Origin: Clostridiaceae bacterium
GTDB taxonomy: Bacteria; Bacillota; Clostridia; Clostridiales; Clostridiaceae
Length of the DNA: 46,086 nucleotides
Assembly (NCBI GenBank): GCA_014380625.1
Contig: JACMJL010000258.1
Location: 1 to 46,086 of the forward strand
Reading direction: 5' to 3'
The notes below the pieces were generated by a model that was given only the letters and a program-made list of their open reading frames with translations, ran no database searches and was not told the origin of the DNA. Shown here one piece after another: positions 1 through 8,612 of this stretch (position 1 is the first letter of the stretch; each line of letters begins with the position of its first letter). Position numbers and translations under genes: made by a program.

Positions 1-10
1 CAAGATGAGA

Positions 11-919
11 CTATTTCCCTGCTGGTATATTTAGAAATGGTGTTGTGCCTCCATTTACAAAGGTGCTTACTGGCCATTTAGCTTGGGCATCTGCTTGTTT
101 GCCTGCAACTTCTAGTTTTTTATATTCTATAAGTTGTGGTGTCATGTTTTGAAGTAAGGCTGTATTTGCTTTAGCTTCACCTTCTGCTGAAATTAATTTT
201 GAATCAGCTTGTCCTTGTGCGGTAATTTTAGCTGTTTGGGCTTCAACGGTGGCTTTTTGTTGGTCTATTTTTGCTTGCTGTAATTTTTGCTCTGCATCAA
301 CTTTATCTTGAATAGCTTTCATAGAAGAATTATCAGGTCTTATAGCTAAAAAGTCAAAGGATTCTATAATGATACCTGATTGAGCCATATCCTTACTAAA
401 AGCCTCGAAGGTTTTTCCTTTTAACTCAGCTCTAGCAGAACCATATACCTCCATTGCCTCATATAAAGAGGAAACATTATTAATATTGGACTTCAAACTT
501 CTTCTTATAAAGTTATCTTCAATTATTGTTGCATTCTGACCTCTAAATTTAGTGAATATATCTGGTAATTTAGTAACATCCATACGATAAGAATAGGATA
601 CATCTACATTTACAGATTTACCTGATTTCGTATTAATATCAAAACTTTCATCAGCGGTTATACCTTCTTTAGAATTTTTTGACAAAAATATTGTTTCTGT
701 AGAGATAGGATAACTTGTCACCTTTTTAGTTGGGGATATAAAGTGCCAACCTTGTGATAAGGTTTTGCTTTCAATACCCCCACTCATATCATAGATAACT
801 CCTGCATAACCTGGTTTGATTTTAACTGTTGACATATTGAGTAAAACTATAATAATTATTATACCTATTCCCACTGTTAAATAAATTCCTATTTTAGCTC
901 CTGTCTTTAATGATCTCAT
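11..919 (-). CDS. SPFH/Band 7 (prohibitin-like) membrane protein
   Basis: This 302-residue protein has one N-terminal membrane segment at about residues 11-28, followed by an SPFH/Band 7 domain (about 30-205) and an alanine/glutamine-rich coiled coil (about 205-270). That order is typical of prohibitin and flotillin-like scaffolds, which oligomerise at the membrane and organise proteins or lipids. The length matches the prohibitin subgroup. The ATG at 919 follows a GAAAGGGTG ribosome binding site. A 31-codon membrane peptide lies 13 bp upstream on the same strand, so the two are probably cotranscribed. The family is clear from domain order; the cellular role is not shown by the sequence. It is divergent from the lysine importer. 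Confidence 0.9.
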   Translation of the reverse strand: MRSLKTGAKIGIYLTVGIGIIIIIVLLNMSTVKIKPGYAGVIYDMSGGIESKTLSQGWHFISPTKKVTSYPISTETIFLSKNSKEGITADESFDINTKSGKSVNVDVSYSYRMDVTKLPDIFTKFRGQNATIIEDNFIRRSLKSNINNVSSLYEAMEVYGSARAELKGKTFEAFSKDMAQSGIIIESFDFLAIRPDNSSMKAIQDKVDAEQKLQQAKIDQQKATVEAQTAKITAQGQADSKLISAEGEAKANTALLQNMTPQLIEYKKLEVAGKQADAQAKWPVSTFVNGGTTPFLNIPAGK

Positions 920-932
920 TTTTTACACCCTT

Positions 933-1028
933 TCATTTTTTTGATTCTTTAATTTTTATAACAAATTTTGATATTAAATACCATACCGCTAAACCTCCTA
1001 ATAAAATTAATAAATAAAAAACCACCAT
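933..1028 (-). CDS. 31-residue single-span membrane peptide, SPFH partner candidate
   Basis: A short reading frame of 31 codons starts at an ATG (1028) behind an AAAGGAG ribosome binding site with about 9 bp spacing, and ends 13 bp before the SPFH gene. The peptide begins MVVFYLLILLGGLAVWYLIS, one hydrophobic helix, and then has a short lysine-rich tail (KIKESKK), which predicts a cytoplasmic C-terminus. It is too short for most gene finders. Strong ribosome binding site, sensible topology and tight spacing to a scaffold gene argue that it is translated. No function is recognised; a small partner or regulator of the SPFH protein is an inference. Confidence 0.6.
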   Translation of the reverse strand: MVVFYLLILLGGLAVWYLISKFVIKIKESKK

Positions 1029-1163
1029 CTTAACGGACTCCTTTCTGCGGTACTTTGCGTTCCATGTTTATATTTATATCATGTTTTAAATATAGGTTAC
1101 ATAGATAGTTGATGAATTGTACATAAATATGTTTTAAACGTCTTATTTTTATATTGAAAGCAG

Positions 1164-1192
1164 TTGACAGGTATGCTATGCTGATGTAAACT
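1164..1192 (+). promoter_or_regulatory. Sigma-A-type promoter for the lysine riboswitch operon
   Basis: TTGACA (1164-1169) and TAAACT (1187-1192) are separated by 17 bp, and the riboswitch begins directly downstream. The -35 box is perfect and the -10 box is a fair match. Confidence 0.65.
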
Positions 1193-1202
1193 ATGTAATG
1201 TA

Positions 1203-1440
1203 ATTTTATATAACCTCACTTTTATTGGTGGGGTAGAGGCGCGGTCTTTAACAGTCTTTAGTGGAGTATGAGAAACGTTGAAACTATGGAGAAGGAAAGG
1301 TCGCCGAAGCTTGCAATACCCTCATTATTGCTTGCTGGGTCTGCAGTTAAGAGTTGCAGGACTGTCTCAATAAGCCTCCCGGTTTATTGGGTTGTGCTAT
1401 CTCATTGGGAAAAGCAGAGGAATTAGGAGCAAGTATACAT
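1203..1440 (+). ncRNA. Lysine riboswitch (L-box) aptamer
   Basis: The leader contains the conserved L-box blocks in order: TAGAGGCGCG near 1233, GGAGTATGAG, GGAAAGGTCGCCGAAGC near 1296, TTGCTGGGTCTGCA, GGACTGTCTCAATAAG and GTGCTATCTC. These match the known lysC-type leaders closely. Lysine binding should stabilise the aptamer and let the downstream terminator form, shutting off the importer when lysine is plentiful. Riboswitch identity is strong; the exact helix boundaries were not computed. Confidence 0.93.
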
Positions 1441-1445
1441 TTTGC

Positions 1446-1472
1446 GACCTGAGTTCATCTCAGGTCTTTTTT
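1446..1472 (+). terminator. Riboswitch expression-platform terminator
   Basis: GACCTGAG (1446-1453) pairs with CTCAGGTC (1459-1466) over a 5-nt loop, followed by a run of six T. It sits between the lysine aptamer and the binding-protein gene, where the lysine-dependent terminator is expected. Confidence 0.9.
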
Positions 1473-1513
1473 GTCTAGTAAAAAACTTAATATGAAAAAG
1501 GGGGAAATTAATC

Positions 1514-2359
1514 ATGAGAAAAAAATTATCATTAGTAATAGCAATGTCTTTAACTGCTATTATGTTATTATCAGCATGTGCATCAAGCAGCAGTAGCAGT
1601 TCAGAAGGTTCAAAAACAGCAGCAGGTGGAACTTTTAAGGTAGGTCTAGAAGCAGGTTATGCACCTTTTAACTGGACTCAAATGGATAGCTCAAATGGTG
1701 GTGTTAAAATTGATCAAAGCGCAGAATTTGCAGGTGGTTATGATGTAGAAATAGCTAAAAAAATAGCTAAAGACTTAGGTAAAGACTTAGTTATTGTTAA
1801 AACTGAATGGGATGGACTTGTGCCAGCTTTAATTTCAGGGAAAATCGATGCCATCATTGCAGGTATGTCACCAACAGCAAAACGTCAAGAAACAATAGAC
1901 TTCTCAGACACTTATTATAAATCAGATTTAGTTATGGTTGTTAAAAATGGTGGGAAATTTGTAGGAGCTACTTCTATTCAAGATTTTAAAGGAGCAAAAG
2001 TAACAGCTCAATTAAATACCTTCCACTATTCAGTTATAGATCAAATTAAAGGTGTAAAGAAAGAAACAGCAATGGACAACTTCCCAGCAATGAGAGTTGC
2101 ACTTGAATCAGGAATCATCGATGGTTATGTTTCAGAAAAACCAGAGGGTGTTAGTGCTGAAACTGCAAACAAAAACTTTAAAATGGTAGAATTTAAAGAA
2201 AAGTTTACTACTTCGCCTGATGATACTGCAATAGCAGTAGGTTTAGCTAAGAATAGTAAAGTAACTTCAAAAATTAATGAAACTTTAGCAAAAATCTCAG
2301 AAGAAGATCGTAAAAGCATTATGGATGCTGCTATTAAAAATCAACCAGCAGCAAAGTAA
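1514..2359 (+). CDS. Amino acid ABC transporter, substrate-binding lipoprotein (predicted lysine)
   Basis: This 281-residue protein is an extracytoplasmic solute-binding protein of the polar amino acid family (SBP_bac_3). It has a lipoprotein signal peptide with lipobox LLSAC and Cys22 as the predicted lipidation site, then a serine-rich linker. The mature start (KVGLEAGYAPFNW) and the segment GGYDVEIAKKIAKDLGK are hallmarks of the family. It is the first gene of a three-gene importer operon with the permease and ATPase that follow. The lysine riboswitch upstream points to lysine as substrate; the protein sequence alone would only say polar or basic amino acid. The ATG at 1514 is preceded by AAAAAGGGGGAAATT. 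Confidence 0.93.
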   Translation: MRKKLSLVIAMSLTAIMLLSACASSSSSSSEGSKTAAGGTFKVGLEAGYAPFNWTQMDSSNGGVKIDQSAEFAGGYDVEIAKKIAKDLGKDLVIVKTEWDGLVPALISGKIDAIIAGMSPTAKRQETIDFSDTYYKSDLVMVVKNGGKFVGATSIQDFKGAKVTAQLNTFHYSVIDQIKGVKKETAMDNFPAMRVALESGIIDGYVSEKPEGVSAETANKNFKMVEFKEKFTTSPDDTAIAVGLAKNSKVTSKINETLAKISEEDRKSIMDAAIKNQPAAK

Positions 2360-2368
2360 TAATTAATT

Positions 2369-2400
2369 AAAACCGGGTGCATTTTAATGCAGTCGGTTTT
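2369..2400 (+). terminator. Intergenic hairpin between binding protein and permease
   Basis: AAACCG pairs with CGGTTT, and TGCATT with AATGCA, followed by TTTT. It lies inside the importer operon, so it probably acts as a partial terminator or 3'-end stabiliser that keeps binding-protein mRNA in excess of permease mRNA. Confidence 0.6.
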
Positions 2401-2428
2401 ACAATGTATTTATACAAGGAGGATATTA

Positions 2429-3214
2429 ATGAGCTTAGAGTGGGTAGTAAAAATTATTCAAAACAACTGGCCAATGTTCATTCGTGGAGCTGGTGTAACA
2501 CTTGAAATTTCCATAATAGGTACTATTTTAGGATCTATCATCGGTTTATTAATAGGGGTCGTACGTACTATTCCAATACCTGAAAGAAAAGCAAAAGGAA
2601 TTTTTCTTAAAGTTATTAATGGTATTCTTTCTGTTTATATAGAAATATTTCGTGGAACCCCTATGATCGTACAAGCTATGGTAATTTATTACGGATCTGC
2701 CTTAGTCTTTGGTATAAAGGATATGGACAAAATACTTGCAGGTATTTTTATTGTATCTATTAATACGGGAGCTTACATGTCAGAAATTGTTCGTGGCGGT
2801 ATCGTTTCTATAGATAAAGGACAATTTGAAGCGGCTGATGCTATTGGTATGAATCATTTTCAGACCATGTTTAATATAGTATTACCGCAGGTAATTCGTA
2901 ACATTTTACCAGCAACGGGTAATGAATTTGTAATTAATATAAAAGATACCTCAGTGCTTAACGTAATTGCTGTATCTGAATTATATTTCCAGACAAAATC
3001 AGTTGCAGGAAACAGCTATAGATATTTTGAAACATTTTTCGTTGCAAGTGTACTTTATTTTGCAATGACCTTCTCTATAACGAGAATTTTACGTTTTATT
3101 GAAAAAAAGTTAGATGGCCCAGAAGATTACATTATGATTGGTAATCAAATGCAAGTAGAAACACCTGAAGATATGCTTATTAGAACAAAACATATTGATG
3201 GGAATAAACATTAG
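2429..3214 (+). CDS. Amino acid ABC transporter permease (predicted lysine)
   Basis: This is a membrane permease of the HisM/GlnP type with about five transmembrane helices. The cytoplasmic coupling segment ([21 protein letters not shown]) matches the EAA loop that docks on the ATPase. I place the start at the ATG at 2429 (261 residues), which has AAGGAGGATATTA directly upstream. An in-frame ATG at 2387 would add 14 residues, but it lies in the intergenic hairpin and has no ribosome binding site. It is the second gene of the importer and is followed 17 bp later by the ATPase. Substrate is inferred from the riboswitch. Confidence 0.92.
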   Translation: MSLEWVVKIIQNNWPMFIRGAGVTLEISIIGTILGSIIGLLIGVVRTIPIPERKAKGIFLKVINGILSVYIEIFRGTPMIVQAMVIYYGSALVFGIKDMDKILAGIFIVSINTGAYMSEIVRGGIVSIDKGQFEAADAIGMNHFQTMFNIVLPQVIRNILPATGNEFVINIKDTSVLNVIAVSELYFQTKSVAGNSYRYFETFFVASVLYFAMTFSITRILRFIEKKLDGPEDYIMIGNQMQVETPEDMLIRTKHIDGNKH

Positions 3215-3231
3215 GAGAAGGGAGAGATAAT

Positions 3232-3972
3232 ATGGAAAAGGTAATTGATATTCAGCATTTAAGCAAATCTTTTGGAACTCATGAAGTGTTAAAGGACATT
3301 GATTTCTCAGTAAGTAAGGGCGAAGTAGTATGCATAATCGGTTCCTCCGGATCTGGTAAATCAACTCTTCTTCGTTGTGTTAATCTTTTAGAGAAACCAA
3401 GTGGTGGTCAAATAATATATAATGGCGAAAATATTTTAGATGATAAACATGATATCCATGCTTATCGTACTAAATTAGGTATGGTTTTCCAACAATTTAA
3501 CTTGTTTAATAATCACAATGTTTTAAGTAATTGTGTAGTGGGACAAATTAAAGTGTTAAAACGCTCTAAGGCTGAGGCTGAAGAGGTTGCTATGAAATAT
3601 TTAAAAGTTGTTGGAATGGATGAATATGTTAACGCAAAACCAAGACAGTTATCCGGTGGTCAAAAGCAACGTGTAGCAATAGCTAGGGCGCTATCTATGG
3701 AACCAGATGTGATGTTGTTTGATGAACCAACCTCAGCTCTTGATCCTGAGATGGTAGGAGATATCCTTAAAATTATGAAGGAACTAGCGCAAACTGGCCT
3801 TACCATGTTAGTAGTAACCCATGAGATGGCATTTGCAAAGGAAGTATCTCATCGAGTAGTATTTATGGATAAAGGGATTATTGCGGAAGAAGGAAGTCCA
3901 GAACAAATCTTTAATAACCCAATACAAGAACGTACTCGAGAATTCTTAAAACGAACCTTAAACCCTATGTAA
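3232..3972 (+). CDS. Amino acid ABC transporter ATP-binding protein (predicted lysine)
   Basis: This 246-residue ATPase of the GlnQ type energises the importer. The sequence shows Walker A (GSSGSGKST), the Q-loop region ([10 protein letters not shown]), the ABC signature (LSGGQKQR), Walker B ([12 protein letters not shown]) and the switch histidine (VVTHEM). The length is normal for the family and all nucleotide-binding motifs are intact. It is the last gene of the riboswitch operon, with GGAGAAGGGAGAG upstream of its ATG, and a strong terminator follows. Confidence 0.95.
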   Translation: MEKVIDIQHLSKSFGTHEVLKDIDFSVSKGEVVCIIGSSGSGKSTLLRCVNLLEKPSGGQIIYNGENILDDKHDIHAYRTKLGMVFQQFNLFNNHNVLSNCVVGQIKVLKRSKAEAEEVAMKYLKVVGMDEYVNAKPRQLSGGQKQRVAIARALSMEPDVMLFDEPTSALDPEMVGDILKIMKELAQTGLTMLVVTHEMAFAKEVSHRVVFMDKGIIAEEGSPEQIFNNPIQERTREFLKRTLNPM

Positions 3973-3983
3973 TACAATATAAT

Positions 3984-4030
3984 AACCCCCTCAATCTTAG
4001 GATAATACAAATAAGATTGGGGGGGTTTTT
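3984..4030 (+). terminator. Terminator of the lysine importer operon
   Basis: AACCCCCTCAATCTTA pairs with TAAGATTGGGGGGGTT across a short A-rich loop and ends in a T run. It is a strong intrinsic terminator directly after the ATPase gene. Confidence 0.9.
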
Positions 4031-4142
4031 AGCTGTAACATTATTTTAAATTAATAATAATATATAGTGCGAAGAATTTTACCCTTAAATTAATAGACTC
4101 TTTTTATAATAGTTACTATATGTAAAAAAGGGAGGGAACTAT

Positions 4143-5978
4143 GTGTTATACAATAGAATACCAGGATTAGTTAGTGTTGTTATAACTAACTATAATCATG
4201 CTCGATATATAGTAGATTGCCTTGACAGTATTAGGAATCAGACATATAAGAATATTGAAATTATTATCGTGGACGATGCATCTACTGACAATAGTGTTGA
4301 GGTTATAAATGATTGGATTAATACTAATAGACACCTTTTAGAGAAAAAAGATTCAATAACTTGTACATCACTTACAAGAAACTCAGGTTTTGCCGGAGCT
4401 GTTAGCATTGGCTTTTTTCTAGCTAAAGGAGAATTTATTGCTTGTCAGGATTCAGATGATCTATCACATCCAGACCGTATTGAAATACAAGTTAAATATT
4501 TAAAAGAAAATCCCACGGTTCATGTTATCGGTACTAATTATTTAACCTCAGAAGCTAACTATTTTAATCCCACACCTGGAGGAAGCTGGCTTAGTTACGG
4601 AACTAGTAATATAAAAGAGGTATATTCAAAAGGTGGACATTGTGTATGTTTTGGAACCATTTTATTTCATGCAGAATTATTTGATAAATTTGGAGGTATG
4701 ACACGAAGAGTTACGGGAGCTGAAGATTATGAATTTATCACAAAACTTCTTTCAACCGGTGTAGATAATGTGCCCTATTTATTATATTATTATCGTCATC
4801 ATGCTGGCCAGCGTTCTCACCAATTCTATAGTGAGAAAGTTTCTACTCCTAGGTTAAGTAATATGAAAGTATTATTAGCTATAGATAGCATGATTATCGG
4901 TGGAACAGAGACTCATGTATTAACCCTAGCTTCAGAATTAATAAAAGCTGGAATTAGTGTGGTTATTTTATCTGATAGTGGGGCTTTATATGAGGAGTTT
5001 AATAAATTAGGCTGCAAAATTTACACTATAGACTTTCCTTTAGCTATAATTAACTCTGAGGATATTGCATTGGGATACAAAAATAAAATAAAAGAAATCA
5101 TTCAAATAGAAGGTATAAATATTATGCACCTTCATCAATCTCCTTCTGGAGCTCTTTGTATTGATGTTGCCAATGAACTTAAGATCCCTTGTGTTTTTAC
5201 TGTTCACGGTCTATATTATCAAGACATAGCCTCTGATAGACTAAATAATTGTACTAAAGTAATAAGTGTAAGTGAACCTGTTTTCGATTGGCTTCAAGAC
5301 TTTAATATACCATCGGTAGTAATTCCAAATGGTATTGATTTTAACATCTTTTATCCTAGAGTAGCTACCAATATTCGTGAAGAACTGCAAGTGCCTGAAG
5401 ATGCCTTTACCATTCTTTACGCTAGTAGAATGGCCTGGTCAAAAGCTTATATTTGTGAAAATGTAATAAAAGTATGTAGTGATTTACGAAATAATGAAAA
5501 TATGAATATTCATGCCTTCATTATTGGAGATGGTCATGTCTTTAATGATATCAAAGACATGGCTGATAGAATTAATAACTCTTCAAATGGAAAGTTCATT
5601 CATCTTTTGGGTGAAAGAACTGATATGGTTAATTTTTATTCTAATTGTGATTGTGTAGTGGGCACTGGAAGAGTTGCAATAGAAGCCATGGCCTGCGGCA
5701 AACCTTTAATTGCCACGGGTAATCAAGGATATTTTGGCTTGTTAACTGAAAATAATTTTCAAGAAGCTTGGAAGCTTTATTTCGCTGATCATGAAGCAAA
5801 TAAAATAAATAATGAGCAATTTTTATACGAAGATTTAAGTTATATTTATAAAAATAAAGATCATATAAAAAAAATAGGTGAGGACGGTTATGAGTGGGCA
5901 AGAAGTATTTTTGATGCCAGAAGAACTACTGAGGAAATCATTAAAGTCTATAAGTCTGCGTTGGGACAGCTCTCTTGA
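4143..5978 (+). CDS. Two-domain glycosyltransferase (GT2 fused to GT4)
   Basis: This 611-residue protein joins two glycosyltransferases. Residues 8-230 are a GT-A fold GT2 domain, with SVVITNYNHARYIVDCLDSI, the nucleotide-binding VDDASTDNS, a DSD metal motif at 103-105 and GAEDYEF. Residues 241-611 are a GT-B fold GT4 domain, with VLLAIDSMIIGGTETHVLTL at its start and GTGRVAIEAMACGKPLIA carrying the donor-binding Glu. The GTG at 4143 fits GGAGG (4131-4135) with 7 bp spacing; an ATG two bases earlier is out of frame and stops after nine codons. It stands alone, without a capsule cluster around it. The acceptor is unknown; cell-surface polysaccharide or protein glycosylation is possible. Confidence 0.85.
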   Translation: MLYNRIPGLVSVVITNYNHARYIVDCLDSIRNQTYKNIEIIIVDDASTDNSVEVINDWINTNRHLLEKKDSITCTSLTRNSGFAGAVSIGFFLAKGEFIACQDSDDLSHPDRIEIQVKYLKENPTVHVIGTNYLTSEANYFNPTPGGSWLSYGTSNIKEVYSKGGHCVCFGTILFHAELFDKFGGMTRRVTGAEDYEFITKLLSTGVDNVPYLLYYYRHHAGQRSHQFYSEKVSTPRLSNMKVLLAIDSMIIGGTETHVLTLASELIKAGISVVILSDSGALYEEFNKLGCKIYTIDFPLAIINSEDIALGYKNKIKEIIQIEGINIMHLHQSPSGALCIDVANELKIPCVFTVHGLYYQDIASDRLNNCTKVISVSEPVFDWLQDFNIPSVVIPNGIDFNIFYPRVATNIREELQVPEDAFTILYASRMAWSKAYICENVIKVCSDLRNNENMNIHAFIIGDGHVFNDIKDMADRINNSSNGKFIHLLGERTDMVNFYSNCDCVVGTGRVAIEAMACGKPLIATGNQGYFGLLTENNFQEAWKLYFADHEANKINNEQFLYEDLSYIYKNKDHIKKIGEDGYEWARSIFDARRTTEEIIKVYKSALGQLS

Positions 5979-6007
5979 GGTTTAAACTGAAATTTGTGTA
6001 GGTATAG

Positions 6008-6057
6008 GGGCAAGCTAATAAATTCTATTGGTAAAGTAAGAATTTATTAGCTTGCCC
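6008..6057. terminator. Bidirectional terminator between convergent genes
   Basis: A perfect 19-bp inverted repeat (GGGCAAGCTAATAAATTCT at 6008-6026 and its complement at 6039-6057) lies between the convergent glycosyltransferase and GGDEF-EAL genes. The 12-nt loop and flanking A/T suit termination from both sides. Confidence 0.85.
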
Positions 6058-6077
6058 TAAAAGTTGATATGTGGATA

Positions 6078-8108
6078 TTACAGATATCCTTGTTTCTTCA
6101 AGTGCGTTTCAACTTCATCTTCTGACAAGGGTTTACCTAAATAAAATCCTTGTATATTATCAATTCTCGCACTTACTAGGTAGTCATATTGAAATTTAGT
6201 CTCCACGCCTTCCGCTAATGCTTCTATATCCAATTTATGAATTAATGAAATTATAGATTCAATAAAGTCATTTTTAGTATTTAATACACTAATTTCATCA
6301 ATAAAGGATTTGTCAATTTTCAACAAGTCAATGGGAAGTTTTTTTAAATAGCTTATGGAGGAATATCCCGTTCCAAAATCATCTAAAGAAATTCTAACTC
6401 CATATTTTTTTAAGTCATTTAGAATCTTTAAAGCAAACTCAAAATTATCTATAAAAATGTTTTCAGTGACTTCTAATTCCAAATTAGAGGGATTAAGGCC
6501 CGATTTATTAATTGCATCTACAACGCTATTGTAAAAGTTTGTAAGTTTTAATTGGATTGGAGATATATTTACAGCAATTACTGTATTGATTCCATATTTA
6601 TCATTAATTCTCTTAGCAAACCTACAGGCGGAATTTAAAACCCAATCTCCTATTGTTGAAATAAGGCCAGTCTCTTCTGCTATAAAAATAAATTCTAAAG
6701 GATTTAAAAATCCTAACTCAGGGTTATTCCATCTTATTAGTGCTTCAAACCCACGAAGTTTTTTTGTTCTAACATCAAACTGTGGTTGATAATATAGGAT
6801 GAATTCATCTTCAGTAATTGCTTTTCTTAGCATTACCTCTATATTAAGTTTCCTAAGAAGCTCATTTTTCATATGAATATTAAAAAATTGATACATGTTT
6901 TTACCAAGTTCCTTTGCCTTATACATTGCAATATCCGCGCTTCTTATTAGTTCTTCAGGGAGTTCGCCATCCTCGGGGAAAACCGAGATACCAATGCTTG
7001 ATGACATGTTAATTGAACTATTTTCAATTTGGAAGGGTTCATAGAATACGCTTAAAATACGATCAACAATAGGTAGAATTACATTAACAGTTTCTACATC
7101 TTTAAGAAGCACTGAGAACTCATCACCACTTATCCTAGCAACTATATCACCTTCTCTCATAGATGCTCCTAACCGTCTAGAAGCTTCCTTCAATAAATCA
7201 TCGCCAAATACATGACCAAGTGAATCATTAACCCTTTTAAAGTTATCCATATCCAGAAATAAAACAATTAATTTAGTGCCATTTTCTCTAGCCACAGCGA
7301 TTTCTTTTTCTAATTCATCAAAGAAAAATACCCTGTTTGGCAAACTTGTTAGATCATCATAGTATGCCATACGTCTTATTATTTGTTGGCTTTTCTTTGC
7401 TTCTGTAATATTATGGACTCTACCAGTAACACCAATAATATTATTTTTAAGATCAAATATAGGAGAAATTGTTGTATTAAATATTGTATCCTCTCTGTAA
7501 TTATTTTCAAAGGTCATTGTTTTTCCTGAGCTAACCACATCTTTTATACTTTTTTCCCAGTCATCATCAGCCTTATAATCTACAACTTCACTGATCCTTT
7601 TGCCAATGATTTTGCTTTCAGGAAGTTGGGTAAATTCAGAAAAGGTATTGTTAACAGCAATTAAAACTCCCTCGGAATCGCAACTATAAATAATATCTGA
7701 GGAATTGTTAACGATGGTTTTATACCTTTCTTCACTTAATTCCAGCAATTCTTTGCTTTCCAATATCTCATCAAGCTGCTGCTTTAACTCTTCTTCTGAG
7801 GAGGCAAGTTCTTCATAACTTTCACTAAGCTTTTTTTCTGCTATAGCAACTTTTTTCAATAGATTTGTTGTTAATAAATAAAGCATGCTAGATGTGATAA
7901 CAACATAAAGCCAACCTTTATATATGCCTACTACTGCCAACATATCTCTATTACTAACAAGTTTGTTTGCAATTTTGTCTGAAAATAAAATCCAGATAAG
8001 TCCCGTAACTAGATATATTAAACTTATTTTAATTGCCTCATACTTAAATTTATCGTTATAACTAAATACTAACATTGAGTAAGTTTTTTTCTTTTTTAAT
8101 CCAAACAT
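6078..8108 (-). CDS. Membrane PAS-GGDEF-EAL c-di-GMP enzyme
   Basis: This 676-residue protein has two N-terminal transmembrane helices (about 26-42 and 67-88, with WILFSDKI and YKGWLYVVIT between and at their ends), a coiled coil, a PAS domain (about 125-240), a GGDEF domain (about 245-405) and an EAL domain (about 420-670). The GGDEF signature is SGDEF (327-331), with an RxxD inhibitory site five residues upstream. The EAL domain keeps FEALIRW, ELEVTEN, LDDFGTGYSS and AEGVET, so phosphodiesterase activity is likely; cyclase activity is possible because SGDEF variants can be active. A paralogue with the same N-terminal module lies at 40160-42277. It stands alone on this strand. Confidence 0.92.
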   Translation of the reverse strand: MFGLKKKKTYSMLVFSYNDKFKYEAIKISLIYLVTGLIWILFSDKIANKLVSNRDMLAVVGIYKGWLYVVITSSMLYLLTTNLLKKVAIAEKKLSESYEELASSEEELKQQLDEILESKELLELSEERYKTIVNNSSDIIYSCDSEGVLIAVNNTFSEFTQLPESKIIGKRISEVVDYKADDDWEKSIKDVVSSGKTMTFENNYREDTIFNTTISPIFDLKNNIIGVTGRVHNITEAKKSQQIIRRMAYYDDLTSLPNRVFFFDELEKEIAVARENGTKLIVLFLDMDNFKRVNDSLGHVFGDDLLKEASRRLGASMREGDIVARISGDEFSVLLKDVETVNVILPIVDRILSVFYEPFQIENSSINMSSSIGISVFPEDGELPEELIRSADIAMYKAKELGKNMYQFFNIHMKNELLRKLNIEVMLRKAITEDEFILYYQPQFDVRTKKLRGFEALIRWNNPELGFLNPLEFIFIAEETGLISTIGDWVLNSACRFAKRINDKYGINTVIAVNISPIQLKLTNFYNSVVDAINKSGLNPSNLELEVTENIFIDNFEFALKILNDLKKYGVRISLDDFGTGYSSISYLKKLPIDLLKIDKSFIDEISVLNTKNDFIESIISLIHKLDIEALAEGVETKFQYDYLVSARIDNIQGFYLGKPLSEDEVETHLKKQGYL

Positions 8109-8261
8109 ATTATCACCCCAATATAATTCTATTGTACTAAATTAATCTATAGTAAGTTATAATTCGACATCATTAGCGGAAATCCTTTTATGGTGACATG
8201 GGGACGGGGTTCATATAATAATAATCCTCCTAAAATCTTATATTTTTAAATCAAAGCATAT

Positions 8262-8449
8262 CTATCTTTCTAATACAATTGACAATTTTTTATTGATTTC
8301 ACTGAAAAGTAGCTCTCGGTCATAAAACTTTTCTTCCTTGTAGTTTTTATTATCGGGTGTATGATCACCCCATATAAATATATAGGTGTTTGGTAAAGTA
8401 GACTTAACTTGTGTAATAAAGTGCTGAGGCCTGTGAAAGGTATAAAATT
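8262..8449 (-). pseudogene. C-terminal remnant of an alkaline-phosphatase/LTA-synthase-like enzyme
   Basis: On the minus strand a frame of about 62 codons ends in a normal TAG (8264-8262) and reads ...TYIFIWGDHTPDN... followed by a charged tail ending INKKLSIVLER. The hydrophobic strand followed by GDH is the metal-binding end of the sulfatase/lipoteichoic acid synthase/phosphatase superfamily. In-frame stops lie directly upstream, and the rest of the gene is absent. The rest of the 504-bp stretch 8109-8612 holds a GGGGACGGGGTTC sequence near 8199 and the MarR promoter, and I see nothing else in it. Confidence 0.5.
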
Positions 8450-8540
8450 GTTAATATTAATCTTGATTTAATTATTAGAATAAAAATTAAATAACTTCTT
8501 CTGTTGTGGCTAGGTATAAATAGAAGGACATTTCAGATTA

Positions 8541-8587
8541 TATTGTTGACTAAGGAAACAATATTAATGTACAATGAGATTGTTTCC
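8541..8587 (+). promoter_or_regulatory. MarR promoter with overlapping inverted-repeat operator
   Basis: TTGACT (8546-8551) and TACAAT (8570-8575) form a promoter with 18-bp spacing. Inverted arms surround it: GGAAACAAT (8554-8562) with ATTGTTTCC (8579-8587), and TATTGTT (8541-8547) with AACAATA (8557-8563). Such arms covering both promoter boxes fit autorepression by the MarR protein encoded next. Confidence 0.65.
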
Positions 8588-8612
8588 ATTACAACAATAA
8601 GGGAGGGCTAGA

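Noticed and set aside
8190..8212. GGGGACGGGGTTC-like sequence as a trace of a REP/Y1-transposase element
   Set aside because: Only one short copy is present, with no palindrome and no transposase; the resemblance is too weak.
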